Assembly: GCF_036588685.1 (NCBI RefSeq) | Contig: NC_086386.1 | Location: 15,086,931 to 15,150,930 of the forward strand | Source of the DNA: Mytilus trossulus | Taxonomy: Eukaryota > Mollusca > Bivalvia > Mytilida > Mytilidae | Direction: 5' to 3' | Length of the DNA: 64,000 nucleotides | Shown here: in pieces, positions 47,180 through 59,900 of the stretch | Layout of the letters: each line of letters starts with the position of its first letter | How positions within the stretch are numbered: position 1 is the first letter of the stretch | Notes under the pieces: generated by a model | Told to the model about the DNA's origin: nothing | Database searches by the model: none | The model's input: the letters and a program-made list of their open reading frames with translations, nothing else | Position numbers and translations under genes: made by a program

Positions 47180-47894
47180 TATTACAGTGCTTATCCAGTG
47201 ACCTTTGGGGTATCACATTAGCAAAGACTAAAACAGTTTACCAAATTGCAGTTAGATTTCTACTCCAACTAACTGATCAACTGGTAAAATATTTTAGCAG
47301 ATTGCTCAAGTGAAATATTGTTAGTAAGATGTGAGTGCTGTAAATTAATTAGTAATACTTACCATCCAAAACCAGTTAATAATACCTTTGTCAATCATTT
47401 CCAACAAAAATAATATCTTACTATAGTATGAGTCACTGAATAAAAAGGTATAATTTTGACATGGACACTTCTATCATAAATAAATATTATAAATGAATAG
47501 TTCAAAACATTGTTTTGTAGGTGTATATTTTATAGCTTTGTCTTCTAAGATGAAGTTATTGTGCAATTGTGATTCAAATAACATTTTCTATACAAATTAC
47601 TGATCTGCTGGCATTAAAGGGAAATAATTTATATTCAGTGACTCATACTATAGTAAGATATTATTTGTGTTAGAAATGATTGAAAAGGTATCAACTAACT
47701 GGTTGTGGATGGTAAGTATTACTTTTTAATTTACAGCACTCACTTCTTACTAACAAAATTTCACTTGAGCAATCTGCTAAAATATTTTACCAGTTGATCA
47801 GTTAGTTGGAGTAGAAATCTAGCTGCAATTTGGTAAACTGTTTTAGTCTTTGCTAATGTGATACCCCAAAGGTCACTGGATAAGCACAGTAATA
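47180..47894. mobile_element. 715-bp foldback element
   Basis: Arms of ~255 bp begin TATTACAGTGCTTATCCAGT and, inverted, TATTACTGTGCTTATCCAGT. They continue through GACCTTTGGGGT, GCAAAGACTAAAACAGTTT, GATCAACTGGTAAAATATTT and GTAAGTATTACT to GACTCATACTATAGTAAGATA. A ~190-bp AT-rich loop lies at about 47449-47637. Arm differences of several percent indicate an older insertion than the 463-bp MITEs. The 84-codon frame inside the left arm is not a gene. Confidence 0.87.
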
Positions 47895-48301
47895 GTTATT
47901 GCCTTTGAACATGTTGAACTAAATTGGACTGTTTAAATCTTTATATGTTGAGATCTTTAATGAATGACCTATAAAGGAAGTGTTTTCTCATTATTGAAGG
48001 CAGGCCCATGATTGGCCTTTAATTTCTTGCATCCGCTTCATTGAACTCTGGTGGATAAGTCACTCATTTACCATACCATATTTTCTTATTTTTATATGAG
48101 TCATCATTCAAAGGCAATTTCTTTTATTACTGTAATTCAGAAATTATCCGAACTTTTTAGTAATGTGAATAATGTGACTGGGTGAGTATCGCAAAAATAA
48201 GAAATCATATTTTGATAACAGAAACATATATAGATCTTTATGCAGATTTTTTTTGTAATCACAATAAGTTGTCCATTCCCTGAAAAATCTGAATTTACAG
48301 T

Positions 48302-48362
48302 ACAGTCGATTCCACTTAATTGCATACCGCTTAATAGCATAATTCGGTTAATTGCATACTTT
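48302..48362 (+). mobile_element. Possible pogo/Tigger-like end
   Basis: CAGTCGATTCCACTTAATTG followed by CCGCTTAATAGCATAATTCGG and TTAATTGCATAC gives three ~16-bp related words after a CAGTCGA start, as in the subterminal repeats of pogo/Tigger-type elements. A TAATTAAGCGGAAAC word at about 49700 could be the opposite end. Confidence 0.4.
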
Positions 48363-49009
48363 TCTCCTGCACAAAACCATTTCCCATTCACCTAATGTTC
48401 TATATAGAAGTGGTCTTACCATTTAGGCCTTGTTGTATTCTGTTTATCTTGTTTTGCGCTCATTTCAATTGTAACTGTTTATATTTTTCATTATTTTTCT
48501 ATATTTCTTGTCCTATAAAACATAAAAAGGGTAAAAACTATTATTAAACATCAGTTTGTGTTTTTCTTTATATGCAGTTATATTTAAAAAGAATGGAGTA
48601 TTTGTGCTATTTCATTTCATAAACTTTTTGCCAGTCATGACTTTCAAAGACTTTCACCCTGGTCAATAGTTTAAAAAACAAACATTCCCATACTTTTTCT
48701 TTGTGTGCGTACTAATTTTTCATAAATTTGACAAAAAAGACATGGTGATTCAACTATTCTTCTATAATTTGTTTCGCTTGACTACGTTAAACTCTTAAAT
48801 ATTGTTAACAGTATAATCTGTATGTGTCTCACTCGTAAAAATTTCAAATTAATATATATATATATAAATAACCAATAAAAATGCTATGCATGGCTCAGCT
48901 TGATACAAACGAACAGGTTGAAACCAGAACAGTTTGGGCAAGTATGGACACAACATTCAAGCTCGATACAACTCTGAATTTTAAATTTTTGTTGTGATTC
49001 AATAGTTGA

Positions 49010-49700
49010 TGCAGCATAGGTTTCTGACACAGAATGAATGTGGTCCAAGTACTTAAAAAAAATTTAATTGACAATTAACCTCTAAAATGGCCCAATTTTC
49101 AAAATCTCAATACATGGTTAGATGCAGCATATCAACATGATCAAAGAACCCCAATAATTCATTTTTTTATGAAATCAAATAAAGTTAACTTTTGGACCCT
49201 TTAGAACTCAATGTGGACCAATTTGATAACGACCAAAATATAAAAAATCTTAATGAATGGTTAGATTCAGCATATTATAGAGCCCCATATAATCAATTTT
49301 TGTTGAAATCAAACAAAGTAAAATTTTGGACCCCGATTTGGACCAACTTGAAATTTGGGTCCATAATAGAAAAATCTAAGTAAATATTCAGATTCAGCAT
49401 ATTAATCTGAACACCAAGAATTTAAATATTGTTAAAATCAAAATAAGTTTAATTTTGGACCCTTTGGACCTTAAGGTAGACCAATTTAAACAGGACCATA
49501 AAACTAGGAATCTAAATACACAGTTAGATTTGGCATATATCAAAGAACTCCAATAAATCAATTTTCTATAAAATCAAACAAAGTTTAATATTGGCCCCTT
49601 TTGGCCCCTAATTCATGTAATTCCTAAACTCTGAACAAAAACTCTGGTCACAAACCTTGTGTTTGAATTTCACAGATTTCTATTAACTTGTACTAAAGTA
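49010..49700 (+). repeat. Degenerate tandem repeat, ~135-145-bp period
   Basis: The word GTTAGATTCAGCATAT and its variants occur at about 49113, 49256, 49388 and 49523. Each is followed by AATCAAACAAAGTTTAATTTTGG and ACCCTTTGGACC. A 63-codon frame in one unit is a by-product. I recognise the family as common in bivalves. Confidence 0.7.
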
Positions 49701-49799
49701 ATTAAGCGGAAACTAAATGTCCTGGGACAACGACAACTACATGATAAAATTGAGAATGGAAAAAGGGAATGTGTCAAAGAGACAACAACCTGACCATAG

Positions 49800-50835
49800 A
49801 TTTGAGGGTTGGAATCCTTTTCTTTTACCGACCAATGCATTTGAATGGGAGATATAGTTGGAACCCCTCTTTACTCATGGCTGGGACCCCCCTTTGAAAA
49901 TGGCTGGATCCCCCCCTGAGCAGCATTATAGAAAAATCTATAAGCTTTAACTCAAAATAAGGATAATTTTATTTTTAAAGGGCAGGCACGGATCCAGAGG
50001 GGGGTTCAAGGGATTGGAACCCCCCTTTTTTTTGGATTATCAATGCATTTGAATGGGGACATGTAATTGGACCCCCCTTCCCCTTTTGTCCTGGGTTAGA
50101 ATCCCACCCCACCCCTTTTTAAAATGACTGGATCCGCCCCTTAAGGGTCTATAATTAAGTTTGACCACATCAGACATACTACTTTATCAAAAATAAATGC
50201 CACATTTCATCCAATTTAATTTCATCCCTTACTTGCTATTTCATCCATAATATTTAAAGAAATATAAATTTGGTAGTAGTATGATTTTAATTTGCAAGTT
50301 ATTAACTATCCAAACCAGAGACCTAATCATGCTAATAGAGTAGATATACTTGACTAATTTAAATCAAACTTGGGGTGACTGGGAACAAAGATTTTAGGGA
50401 ATAGATGACAGTTTACCTACAATGACCTAGTTTCATAGCAATAGCATACATTAATAAAGACTACATGGTCACTCTTATGTTTAAATTTTGGGTATTCATT
50501 TTTTAATGTTTAAAGCTAACAATTTCAACTACATACAAGTATCAAGATTTGATTGTACATTATTTAAATATTGAAAAAAAATAGCTTTTTAAATTTGGAT
50601 CTATACATGCTATATATAATTGTGTATGTCACATGGATGTATTTAAATGTAAAGCATCTGAAAAATCATTAGCCGTCTCATATTAATTTCAGTTCTTCAA
50701 AAGGCAAATTTGAGCTTATGCTGAAAATAGAGATTTCTTATTAAGGAGAAATCCCTGCCCCCCTTTTGGTGTGAACATTTTTGTTGATAAAATACCCCCC
50801 CCCCCCCCCCCCAATGAAAAGTTCTGGATCCGCCC
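49800..50835 (+). repeat. GGATCCGCCCC-type repeats with long C tract
   Basis: Fragments at about 49805-49920, 49985-50145 and 50745-50835 share TTGGAACCCCCC, AATGCATTTGAATGGGGACA and CTGGATCCGCCCC words; another lies at 52615-52700. A run of about 18 C lies near 50795-50812. The sequence between them has no recognised gene. Confidence 0.6.
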
Positions 50836-51382
50836 GTCAACCTTTCACTAAGGTCATTGGTGAAGACTTGTCACACAAAATAAATGATACCAAATGTTCA
50901 TATGAATATGTTTTTAGCCAGTGTACTGTGTAGGTGTAAGTCAGGAGGCAACCATTTGATTTGTAGGGTGAAAATGTCTTGCTTGGTAACCTTGACCCCT
51001 TGTGCTATAAATAAAAATTACCAATCCATTAAAAAATCCGTGAGCCCAATCTCATCCAGTGAAATAGATTATTGTCTGTTTTCGAAGTTCTATGGAAGTA
51101 AGTTAGTAGTCCAGATAATTATGACGCATTGCAAGGCATTTTTTTCTGAGGAGAAGTGTAGAATGGGGGAAGGGAACCAATAAAATGATCGGATCCGAAA
51201 TGTTCTTCCCAGTAAAGGAGCACCGATTATTTTGTAGGTAATTATTATTAGTGTCGGTGGTCTCACAAGTAAATCAGAGTGAATATTGCATGCACATTAA
51301 AACTAGCAGAGAAGAGACAATTATCAACTTGTGTTTTATTCATTTTCACGCAGTTATTTACGGTAAATCAGCTATATAGACA

Positions 51383-52125
51383 TTGTTTTAGAAAAAGGGA
51401 GAAGGTTTGGGCCCATAGACCACTTTCGAGTTCATCCGTCACCGGCAAAAACTCGTCAATTATACACGCCTTTATGACGTCATTTACCAGATCGAGGGGC
51501 TCGCCTGTATCCCTGCACTATTTACGTTCATCAAGCGTCTTAGTGATCGTCTTTGTGCAGGATAAACTAGAAATAATGGTTGCTCTGTATGTACTTACTG
51601 ACATTTCCCTAATGACAGCAGTGTTGATTGTCAATTTTGAGAATTCAATTTGCCGAATAATTCGTACAATATAGAATTATAGTTTTCCAACCACTCGCTC
51701 AACATTGGAAGGAAGTGACGACGCCCCTAAACGCACAAATGACGATGATAAAGGCCCGTATAATTGACGAGTTTTTTCCGGTGACGGATGAACTCGAAAG
51801 TGGTCTATTAAAACGTTTAATCCCGCTGCAAATGTTTGCACCTGTCCTAAGTCAGGAATCTGATGTACAGTAGTTGTCGTTTGTTTATGTAATATATACG
51901 TGTTTCTCGTTTCTCGTTTTGTTTATATAGATTAGACCGTTGGTTTTCCCGTTTGAATGGTTTTACACTAGTAATTTTGGGGCCCTTTATAGCTTGTTGT
52001 TCGGTGTGAGCCAAGGCTCCGTGTTGAAGGCCGTACTTTAACCTATAATGGTTTAATTTTTAAATTGTTATTTGGATGGAGAGTTGTCTCATTGGCACTC
52101 ACACCACATCTTCCTATATCTATAG
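51383..52125 (+). repeat. R1 copy C, interrupted by a MITE
   Basis: Right half of R1 (from the TTGTTTCAGAAAAAGGGAGA word) split by the 390-bp element at 51417-51806. After the insertion it resumes at TTAAAACGTTTAATCCCGCT and runs to the CCACATCTTCCTATATCTAT end. Copies A and B supply the uninterrupted target. Confidence 0.88.
51417..51806 (+). mobile_element. 390-bp MITE family 2, copy 2
   Basis: AGACCACTTTCGAGTTCATC ... inverted at GATGAACTCGAAAGTGGTCT. Comparison with R1 copies A and B (CCATTAAA) shows that the insertion left CCAT and ATTAAA on either side, fitting a 2-bp AT duplication or an insertion without duplication at the A/T junction. The orientation is opposite to 35572-35961. Confidence 0.9.
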
Positions 52126-52129
52126 GAAG

Positions 52130-54110
52130 ATGTGGTGTATGTATATATAACCCAAAACAGGTGTTCGGTTCTAGTATATATATATATAGATATACTGTTC
52201 CCAGATATATAGTGGCTATAGTATATGACTTTTAAATAACAATCATCAATTATATCTGTATTCTGTGGCAGGTCGAAGGGGATGGAATCCGGGGTTGGAC
52301 TCCCCTAGCTTTTTGTGAGCAATTATTCCATAAATGATAATCTCGGGAATCCTCTCAAGTTCCAATATACAAGGTGATCTAGGACGATCCGTTGGAATAG
52401 GTTACCTATGCATCAGGAAAAGTTTTAATATAGGAACCTTGAAAATATGTGAACAGGTCGGGAAAAACTCTCTTTTGACACTTAGGTATTGCACTGTTGC
52501 ATTACACACCAATCAAAACGCAAACAATATGGGAAAAGATAACATTTTAAGTTAACCTACACAATATATGAATAAGGTATACACTTTTGAAATCTAAATT
52601 ATATGAAAAGGGTGGGGTAACAGAAACCCAGCGGCAATGACACCCCTTATTTAATGGAGACATGTAGTTAGAACCCCCTTTATCATGGCTAGATCCGCCC
52701 ATGAATTTCCATGTAGATCAAGCCCCGGGTATTTGTTGGCATAACGGTAACCACGAAAGGGGGGGGGGCTAATTAAAAGCACGAGGAATTATAAATATAC
52801 AATTCAACAGGGGTAGAGTGCATGGAGGAATGGGAATTAAAATTGTCTCTTCACAATGATCGAAAAAAGTATCTTGCACGTTATTTTCAAAATTTTGTCT
52901 GAAACACTCTGAATAATGAGCTTCAAGGCGAAAACAAGGCATGTGAAATACTAATAACATACACTTCTTTTTTTTATACGTTGTATGGACAAACCCATAA
53001 ATCCCTCAAAAAAATTGCTTGATTCATGTCATATCAAATAAATTACAGCGCGGAAAGGTAACTTTAATTTAATATCAAACCTAAATTTTTGTTATATTTT
53101 TCAATAAATTTAAAAATCTTAATTAGGCATGCGTGAGTTCCATTTCATGAAACCTACACAGATTTCTATAAAACAAATAAAAAATTATAAATACAGTTTT
53201 TCAATTTTTTCCGGCATAGATTAAAAAAATAATCTTTATACGAGTTTGGTTGAATTATTTCACTTCATTATAATGATAAATCCTTTAGTTCTTACATTTT
53301 TAATTAAAATGAATTTATCATTTTGTTATCTAACGATAAACTTTTTAAATTGAAGTGACATGGTCAGTAACCTAATTAGTTGCATGGCTGATTACCATCG
53401 TACAGGTGACCCAGTAATTTTCCATATGACAGTAGCGTGTGCCCTTCGGGTTATATCGGGGTGTGTATAACTTATTTTCTGGGGAACATCCTGTCCACGT
53501 GTAGTACTTAGCATATATTGCAACAGATGACATTAAACAAATTTTCTTTGTAGCATCGGAGGCAATTTCATGTTCGACCACACAAATATTTCACAAAAAA
53601 GATATGATAAAATCAAAAGAAAAAGATAAAGAAATATTAACAAATAAAGGTGGAATTGAGTAAACGGGGATTCGTGTTTTTATGAACTTATTTTCAGGGG
53701 ACAACAACAAATGGCAGTTTTTAAAATTGTGTGACCTAAAGTTGTTGATGTTTGTGTAATTTTGGTCTTTTGTGGATAGTTGTCTCATTGGCAATCATAC
53801 CACATCTTTTTTTTAATATTGACTGGCTATATATATGATATAATATATATGGCACTTGCACGGTCGGTCCAGTGGACATATTTCATACTAGATAACTTAT
53901 ACAGTAATTCTTTTTATATATATATGACAATAATTGTCCGATCTGATACACGTACCTATAATGTATAGAATTTTGAACAGCTTCAAATATATGGGGTCCG
54001 TAGAAACACCGCAAAGGACCTCCTTAGTGCACGAAGAACAAAAATGTGCACTAAGGACCAGTCCTGATAGAATGATACAACTGTCACAAAGGATATGGCA
54101 TATAGAAATA
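52130..54110. other. Unassigned stretch with repeat scraps
   Basis: Contains TA runs (52150-52195, 53830-53850), a GGATCCGCCC-type scrap (52615-52700), a run of 9 G (52758-52766), an R1-tail scrap (53770-53815) and an 11-bp hairpin (CCTTAGTGCAC/GTGCACTAAGG, 54020-54060). No gene is recognised. Confidence 0.4.
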
Positions 54111-54115
54111 GACTT

Positions 54116-54522
54116 TGTAAAAGGAGAAGGTCCGGTAAGACACCTTTTTGACCCCAAAATATAGCAGTTTTACAAAATTGTTAAAAGTAAACTTTTAGTT
54201 ATTTTTTAGTTATATTTTTATAAATATGGGCTGTTTTTGACAATACATGGCACATATATCGGGTACTATAGCACCATAAAGTCATGCTAAATGGCAAAAA
54301 CCATCTGTAAAGTGACATTTTCCGGCATATTTGGTGGATTTTTCATATTTGAGCTTGAATCGGATCGTTTTTAATGACAAAATCAGAGAAAATCTTCCAC
54401 ATACACTAATAGAATCAAATAAAATAGACACTGAAGTGTTTCAAAAGTGGTCAAAATCTTTCGTCAGATGAACCTGAAATTTGAGGCCAAAATCGGTCCT
54501 TACCGGACCTACTCCTTTCATA
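54116..54522. mobile_element. MITE with GGTCCGGTAAG ends
   Basis: AAAGGAGAAGGTCCGGTAAG at the left and, inverted, AAAGGAGTAGGTCCGGTAAG at the right form ~22-bp terminal repeats, with weaker pairing inside (GACCCCAAAAT / GGCCTCAAATT). I recognise it as a bivalve repeat. No coding frame. Confidence 0.7.
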
Positions 54523-54940
54523 ATTTTAAATTATATCTTTTCTATAATGTTTTCTCGACACGTGCCTCAAAAAGTTGATTGTCACCTTTAGTATAATCGG
54601 TAGAAATTCATGTTCGCTCAACCTTGAACCGTGAATAATCTGCTAGTATACTGATTAAACATGTACTAGTATATGGTATTTCAAATTGTTCTCTATTTTT
54701 TACATTTGTTTGTTTCTGTCGTATTTATTCTGTCTGCTATATTTTTTACTTCTAAAGTAATAGCGTATTTTCAACTCTTTTCAGTTTGGGAATTTTTCAT
54801 CCTTTTAATTTTGAAAAGACAAATAATTGTGAACACTTCACGGAAAAGTGAGGATTGATATTTGGTTGCTTAACGTCCAGTTGCCAATACTTCATTCATT
54901 TTTCTAATGTCAGGAACTATGCCATTTATCAATATTTCGA

Positions 54941-55022
54941 ATTGAGCGTCACTGATGAGTCTTGTGTAGACGAAACGCGCGCCTGGCGTACTAAATTATA
55001 ATCCTGGTACTTTTGATAACTA
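54941..55022 (+). repeat. Hammerhead-type unit, plus strand, mutated cleavage site
   Basis: GCGTCA-CTGATGA-GTCT-TGTGT-AGAC-GAAA-CGCGCG is complete, and TGGCG closes stem I, but the cleavage triplet is GCC instead of GTC, which should abolish cleavage. It is followed by the AATTATAATCCTGGTACTTT word of the family in reverse orientation to 20583-21225. This is the only plus-strand copy found. Confidence 0.65.
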
Positions 55023-55470
55023 TCACATCAATGTTTTTAAACATGTTTAGGAAAGGAACATATTTCTGATTCGATGTTTATATACAAATTATAAATATGT
55101 ATAGGTCGATGTTTAGTCCCTTCGATGTATTAGACTGTAAATATGACTGGAATTTCTGACATCTTCCTCATTTTTAACTTTTGTGGAAAGATGTTTCATT
55201 GACAGCCATACCACATCTCCTTTCGCTTATTTTTGTTGTATATATTTATTCCATTATTTTTAGTTGATGCCGAAAATAAGAATACGAAGTTATTTGTTAA
55301 ATGCTATAAATAAGCGAAGTAAAACAACCGTTAATAATTATGTATATGAGCATTTATTTATATCTATTTATAAAATATTTTAAATACAAGCAGACATACC
55401 ATTTGTGACACCAATTTCATTTATTTCCAAATCTTAAAATCATACATTTCCGTTCTTTTGCGACTCTTAA
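55023..55470. other. Flank before the LINE
   Basis: AT-rich, with an R1-tail scrap near 55165-55220. No gene is seen. The last bases before 55471 (CGACTCTTAA) are the 5' target side of the LINE. Confidence 0.4.
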
Positions 55471-55815
55471 TAATGGCAGAACGGGCTTAAGAGTCATATG
55501 ATTAAGTTAACTGAATTATTTAGTTCTCACACATCATTAGCGGATTTAGGGGGTTAAAGCGAGCCCCCCCCCGTTTCAAAATCTTAAAATATTTTTTTGT
55601 ATTTACCATTTCTTGTTTTAATGTTATCTTTACTATAATTTGAATATCTAGCACTGAATAGGGTGACGCGTTGTCGCTACACTTCTTTAAATATACACAA
55701 GTCATAATTACATTGGCCAGAGGGTGACTTGATAATTAGAGGACCAAAGGATTTAATTAAGACAATCCAAGGCTGCTATCAAAGTCAGCTGAATATAATT
55801 CGCTCAAAAAACAGT

Positions 55816-56904
55816 ATGTTGAATGACGCTGTTGCCAATTTTGAAAAGACACAGAAAACAAATATTGATAATCTAACAGAATTATCCCAATATCAAAAAA
55901 ACAACGAAAGCACTATGCGTGGCACCATCGAGTCAATGAACAATCTTAAGTCAGTTGTTGGTCAAAATGAAAATAAGATCAACAACATAAAAACCAAACT
56001 AGATAAAACTACTACATTATCCAATGAAACAAAATCCAGACTTGATTCTGAAATAATCAGAATTACAAAGATTAGCGACAGTCGTGCATCTGGATTATGT
56101 AACCTCAAGTCTAAAGTATCTATTATGTCTAATGAACTTAAAGAGATAAATACTTCCATTCTTAGTTTTAATAACAATACGTTGTCCAACAACCAATCTG
56201 TAACAGAACTCCGAAAACGTATGAACGCGTTGGAGAAAAACGTCAAGCAACTAACATGTTCCAACCAAATGTCTTATGCACTTGCTACTTCAAAGCCTGT
56301 ACCTACTGATTTGACGACAAATACAGAGATTCATGTTGATATGTCAAATGAAAACAATGAAACTGACTCTTCACTGTTGAGAGACTCAATTGTTAAACCT
56401 GTTTATGTCAATCACCCTAAGAAAAACGTTGAAAAAGGCTTCTTACATAAAAAGTCATTTGCATCGGTCATTGCGTCTTCAAACATTACACCAGACTCTG
56501 TTGAAAATGTACTCAATAAGGATCAACCACTTGAAAACACTAATAATAGTCAACATAAAATTCCGGTTCACTTTCCGAGTTCAGTATGCTCAACATTCAA
56601 AGGAGTTGTCCATAAGAAAAAAGTCAGTCGGTTTTATGTCGGTGGTATCGATAAGCGTAACGGATCTGAGAAACTTATGCGGAAGTATTTAGAAGATCGA
56701 AACGTAAAAGTAACTTTCATTCGCTATTTTGACAGACCTAATAAAAGGACAGCCTCCGCACAGCTAAACGTCATATCAGATGACGAACCGTATATTTGTG
56801 ATCCATATTTCTGGCCAAGTGGAATTTTTACTAAACCATGGCTTTCCTGGCAACAATTTGTGAGTGAGCATTCGATATCATCTTACAGACGCAATGGCAT
56901 GTAA
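55816..56904 (+). CDS. LINE A ORF1 protein
   Basis: The frame is open from 55708, but the first ATG is at 55816 (SKNS-MLNDAVANF), giving 362 residues; a non-ATG start further up cannot be excluded. The N-terminal half is rich in Asn, Lys, Glu and Ser with heptad-like spacing (LTELSQYQKNNESTM, IKTKLDKTTTLSNETKSRL), as in trimerising LINE ORF1 coiled coils. The C-terminal ~90 residues (VSRFYVGGIDKRNGSEKLMR, then a basic stretch, then DPYFWPSGIFTKPWLSWQQF) match the RRM-like nucleic-acid-binding region of LINE ORF1p, including the conserved 'D-P-x-F-W-P' block. No CCHC knuckle is seen. It would coat the element RNA. Its stop overlaps the ORF2 start. Confidence 0.82.
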   Translation: MLNDAVANFEKTQKTNIDNLTELSQYQKNNESTMRGTIESMNNLKSVVGQNENKINNIKTKLDKTTTLSNETKSRLDSEIIRITKISDSRASGLCNLKSKVSIMSNELKEINTSILSFNNNTLSNNQSVTELRKRMNALEKNVKQLTCSNQMSYALATSKPVPTDLTTNTEIHVDMSNENNETDSSLLRDSIVKPVYVNHPKKNVEKGFLHKKSFASVIASSNITPDSVENVLNKDQPLENTNNSQHKIPVHFPSSVCSTFKGVVHKKKVSRFYVGGIDKRNGSEKLMRKYLEDRNVKVTFIRYFDRPNKRTASAQLNVISDDEPYICDPYFWPSGIFTKPWLSWQQFVSEHSISSYRRNGM

Positions 56905-59900
56905 CAATCTAAATTTGATGTGCTGGAACTGTAGGGGACTTTTTTCTAGTATATCATGTCTCTCCGATTTATTAGCTGAATACAAAGTTAACATTTGTGC
57001 TATTTCCGAGCATTGGTTACGTACATACCAGCTTCATGTACTTAACACTATAGATAATAAATTTGTCTCCATAGCAAAAGGTGTGGACATGCATAATCCT
57101 GAATCAATGTCATGCAACAGTCGGTGTGGGGTAGCCTTCTTAGTGTCAAAAGACATTGTTTCATTTGTTACTGAAATAGACATTGATAGTGACAGAATCA
57201 TAGGCATCCAAGTTAACTTACCTAACGTACAAACTTTCATTATTCTATCAATTTATTTACCAGCTACAACTCAACCTCATCAACTGTACCAGTATAATGT
57301 TGAACTTTTGCATGAAATTTGTTCTGTATATAAAGATATGGGATCTATCATACTAATGGGCGACTTCAATACAAAGATTCAAGGCCCGCGTTATAAATTT
57401 AACCCCGACGAAAGAAGTAGGCTTATGTATTCCTTAATACAAGAGTACGAATTGTTTTCAGTAAATACGCAAATGTTTTGCCATGGACCAGTAACAACGT
57501 TTCAATCATACGATAATGGTCCGTCTACTTGTATCGATCATATTCTTATGCCACTATCAGAAATTGGAAAAGTGTCAAATGCAAAAGTTATAGACAGTCA
57601 ACCTTTTTCAGTATCTGACCATCGACCAATATTATGTTCAATAACAATAGAAAACTCAGTTCCCACTCATACTGAAGGTGAACAATCAACTCGTTCCGTT
57701 TCTTGGGATCGTGCACGCAAGTTTGGTTACATAAATGACTATTCGTTCGCATTATCACAACACTTGTGGACGTCCGAATTTCCAAGACACGAAATTAATA
57801 AACTGATTATTGAGGATTACTACGATAAGATAGTGTCAGCAATTAAGCAAGCCGAACAAGAGACATTGCCGTACTCTATATTCAAACCTTATCAAAAGCC
57901 ATATTGGAATAAAAGTCTTACTCATTTGCGCGACACGATGCGTTTGAAAAGAATCGAATGGTTAAACAACTGTAACTGCCATGATTTAAAATGCGATGCG
58001 TTCAATCATTACAAGCAGGCCAAAAAGGCTTTTCGTGATGCTCAAAGATCCGCAATTGACGAATATGAAAGTGCTATTGCTCAGAAAATTGAAAATGACA
58101 TTGACGTTGACCAAAAGTCAGTATGGATCATTCTTAATAAGCGGAAACAAAAGCCACACACCTGTACAGCTCTAAAGAAAGATGGCACTTTATTTACGGA
58201 TAGTAACGATCTAATGAATATATGGTATGACCATTTTCAAAACGTTTTTTCGCAATCTGTGTACAGTGAACCAGACCGTGAAACCTACATATCAGACCGC
58301 GTATCAACCATTCGTGAAACAAATAGAACTCTCAACGAGAAGGATGATTTACAATTTAGTTACTCTGATGTCATTAACATTTGTTCGCATTTGAAAAACA
58401 ACAAGGCGTGTGGCCATGATCGTATCGCATATGAACACATCAAATACGGAGGAAAATTACTCTTGAAACATCTACATCATTTGTTCAACATGATAATACA
58501 ATGCGGATATATACCTGGTGAGTGGCGAAAAAGCATTATTTTCCTCCTTTTTAAGGGTGGAAAAAAACCTCGCACTGATACTAACTCATATCGTGGGATA
58601 TCTCTAGTGCCAAGTATCGCTAAAATATTTGAAAAACTGCTTGAGAACGAACTTACAAAATTGAGACCCGATTTTCCGAATCACCAGCAAGTTGCTTATC
58701 AAAAACAACTGAGTAGCATGAATGCATCATACAATTTACAAGAAGTTAAATTTCATCACATTGAAAAAGGCGGACCCGTCAAAATCGTTCTATTAGACAG
58801 TACTAAGGCGTTTGACACTGTCCCACACGACGGCTTGCGCATCAAATTGTACGAATATGGCATTCCCGCAAAATTATGGTGTCTTCTTGATAATATGTAT
58901 TCTGATCTCACGAGTGCGGTATTCTCTGGTGGAAAGTTGTCAAATTGGTTCAAGTTGCATCGTGGTGTTAGGCAAGGAAGTATACTTTCAGCAAAACTGT
59001 ACTTAATTTTTATCAACGACCTCATTGACAAATTAGAGTCCAGCCAACAAGGTGCTTTTATACATGACCTCAACGCCAGCACGCCTGTTCAAGCTGACGA
59101 TATTTCAATAATCGCAACTGATCGCCAATCTTCACAAGTTATGGTAAAAATTTGCGAAGAGTACAGCATCCGTTGGAGCTTTTCGTTCTCAGCAGGAAAA
59201 AGTCAGCTCTTACATTTTGGTAAACCTACAACTGGAACCGATGTGCTTCTATATAATGAACCAATATCGACAGTTAAGATGGCGAAACATTGTGGAATTA
59301 ATCTGTATACGTGCCTTAAGACGATGGATCGTACAATAGACGTTTGCAGAACACTGCGTGCAACCGTCATATCTTTAATCCGTCTAGGTGTTCATCCAGC
59401 TATTTTAAACCCTATTGTTTGTTCAAAATTCGTAAAACAAGTGTGTTATCCGAAGGCGTTGTACGGATGTGAATTATGGGGCAAACTTACTTCTACTGAA
59501 TGGTTAATGTTGGAAAGAACTCAGCACTACATTTGCAAAAACATTCAAGGTTTACCACGGCGCACACGAAGTGATATGTGCCTTCCGATGATCGGTTGGT
59601 TTAGCATTGAAAGTTATGTGGACGAAAAGAAACTTTATTTCCTAGGACGGATATGTAATCTTCCGTGCGAAAGTATATCTTTCCGTATATTAATTCGTAG
59701 AGTTAACGACTTTAAATACAACGACGGAAGCTATTCAAATTTGGGATTTACTGTTGATATAATAAACATCTTGAGGAAGTATGAGTTATCATCATATTTT
59801 AACGATTTCTGTGAAACCGGACTTTTTCCAACACCTCTAATATGGAAGCGCATTGTCAAAACTGCAGTGGCCGCTTTCGAAATTGTTAATTGGACAAGAC

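Noticed and set aside
47059..47313. 84-codon plus-strand frame
   Set aside because: Most of it lies in the left arm of the foldback element.
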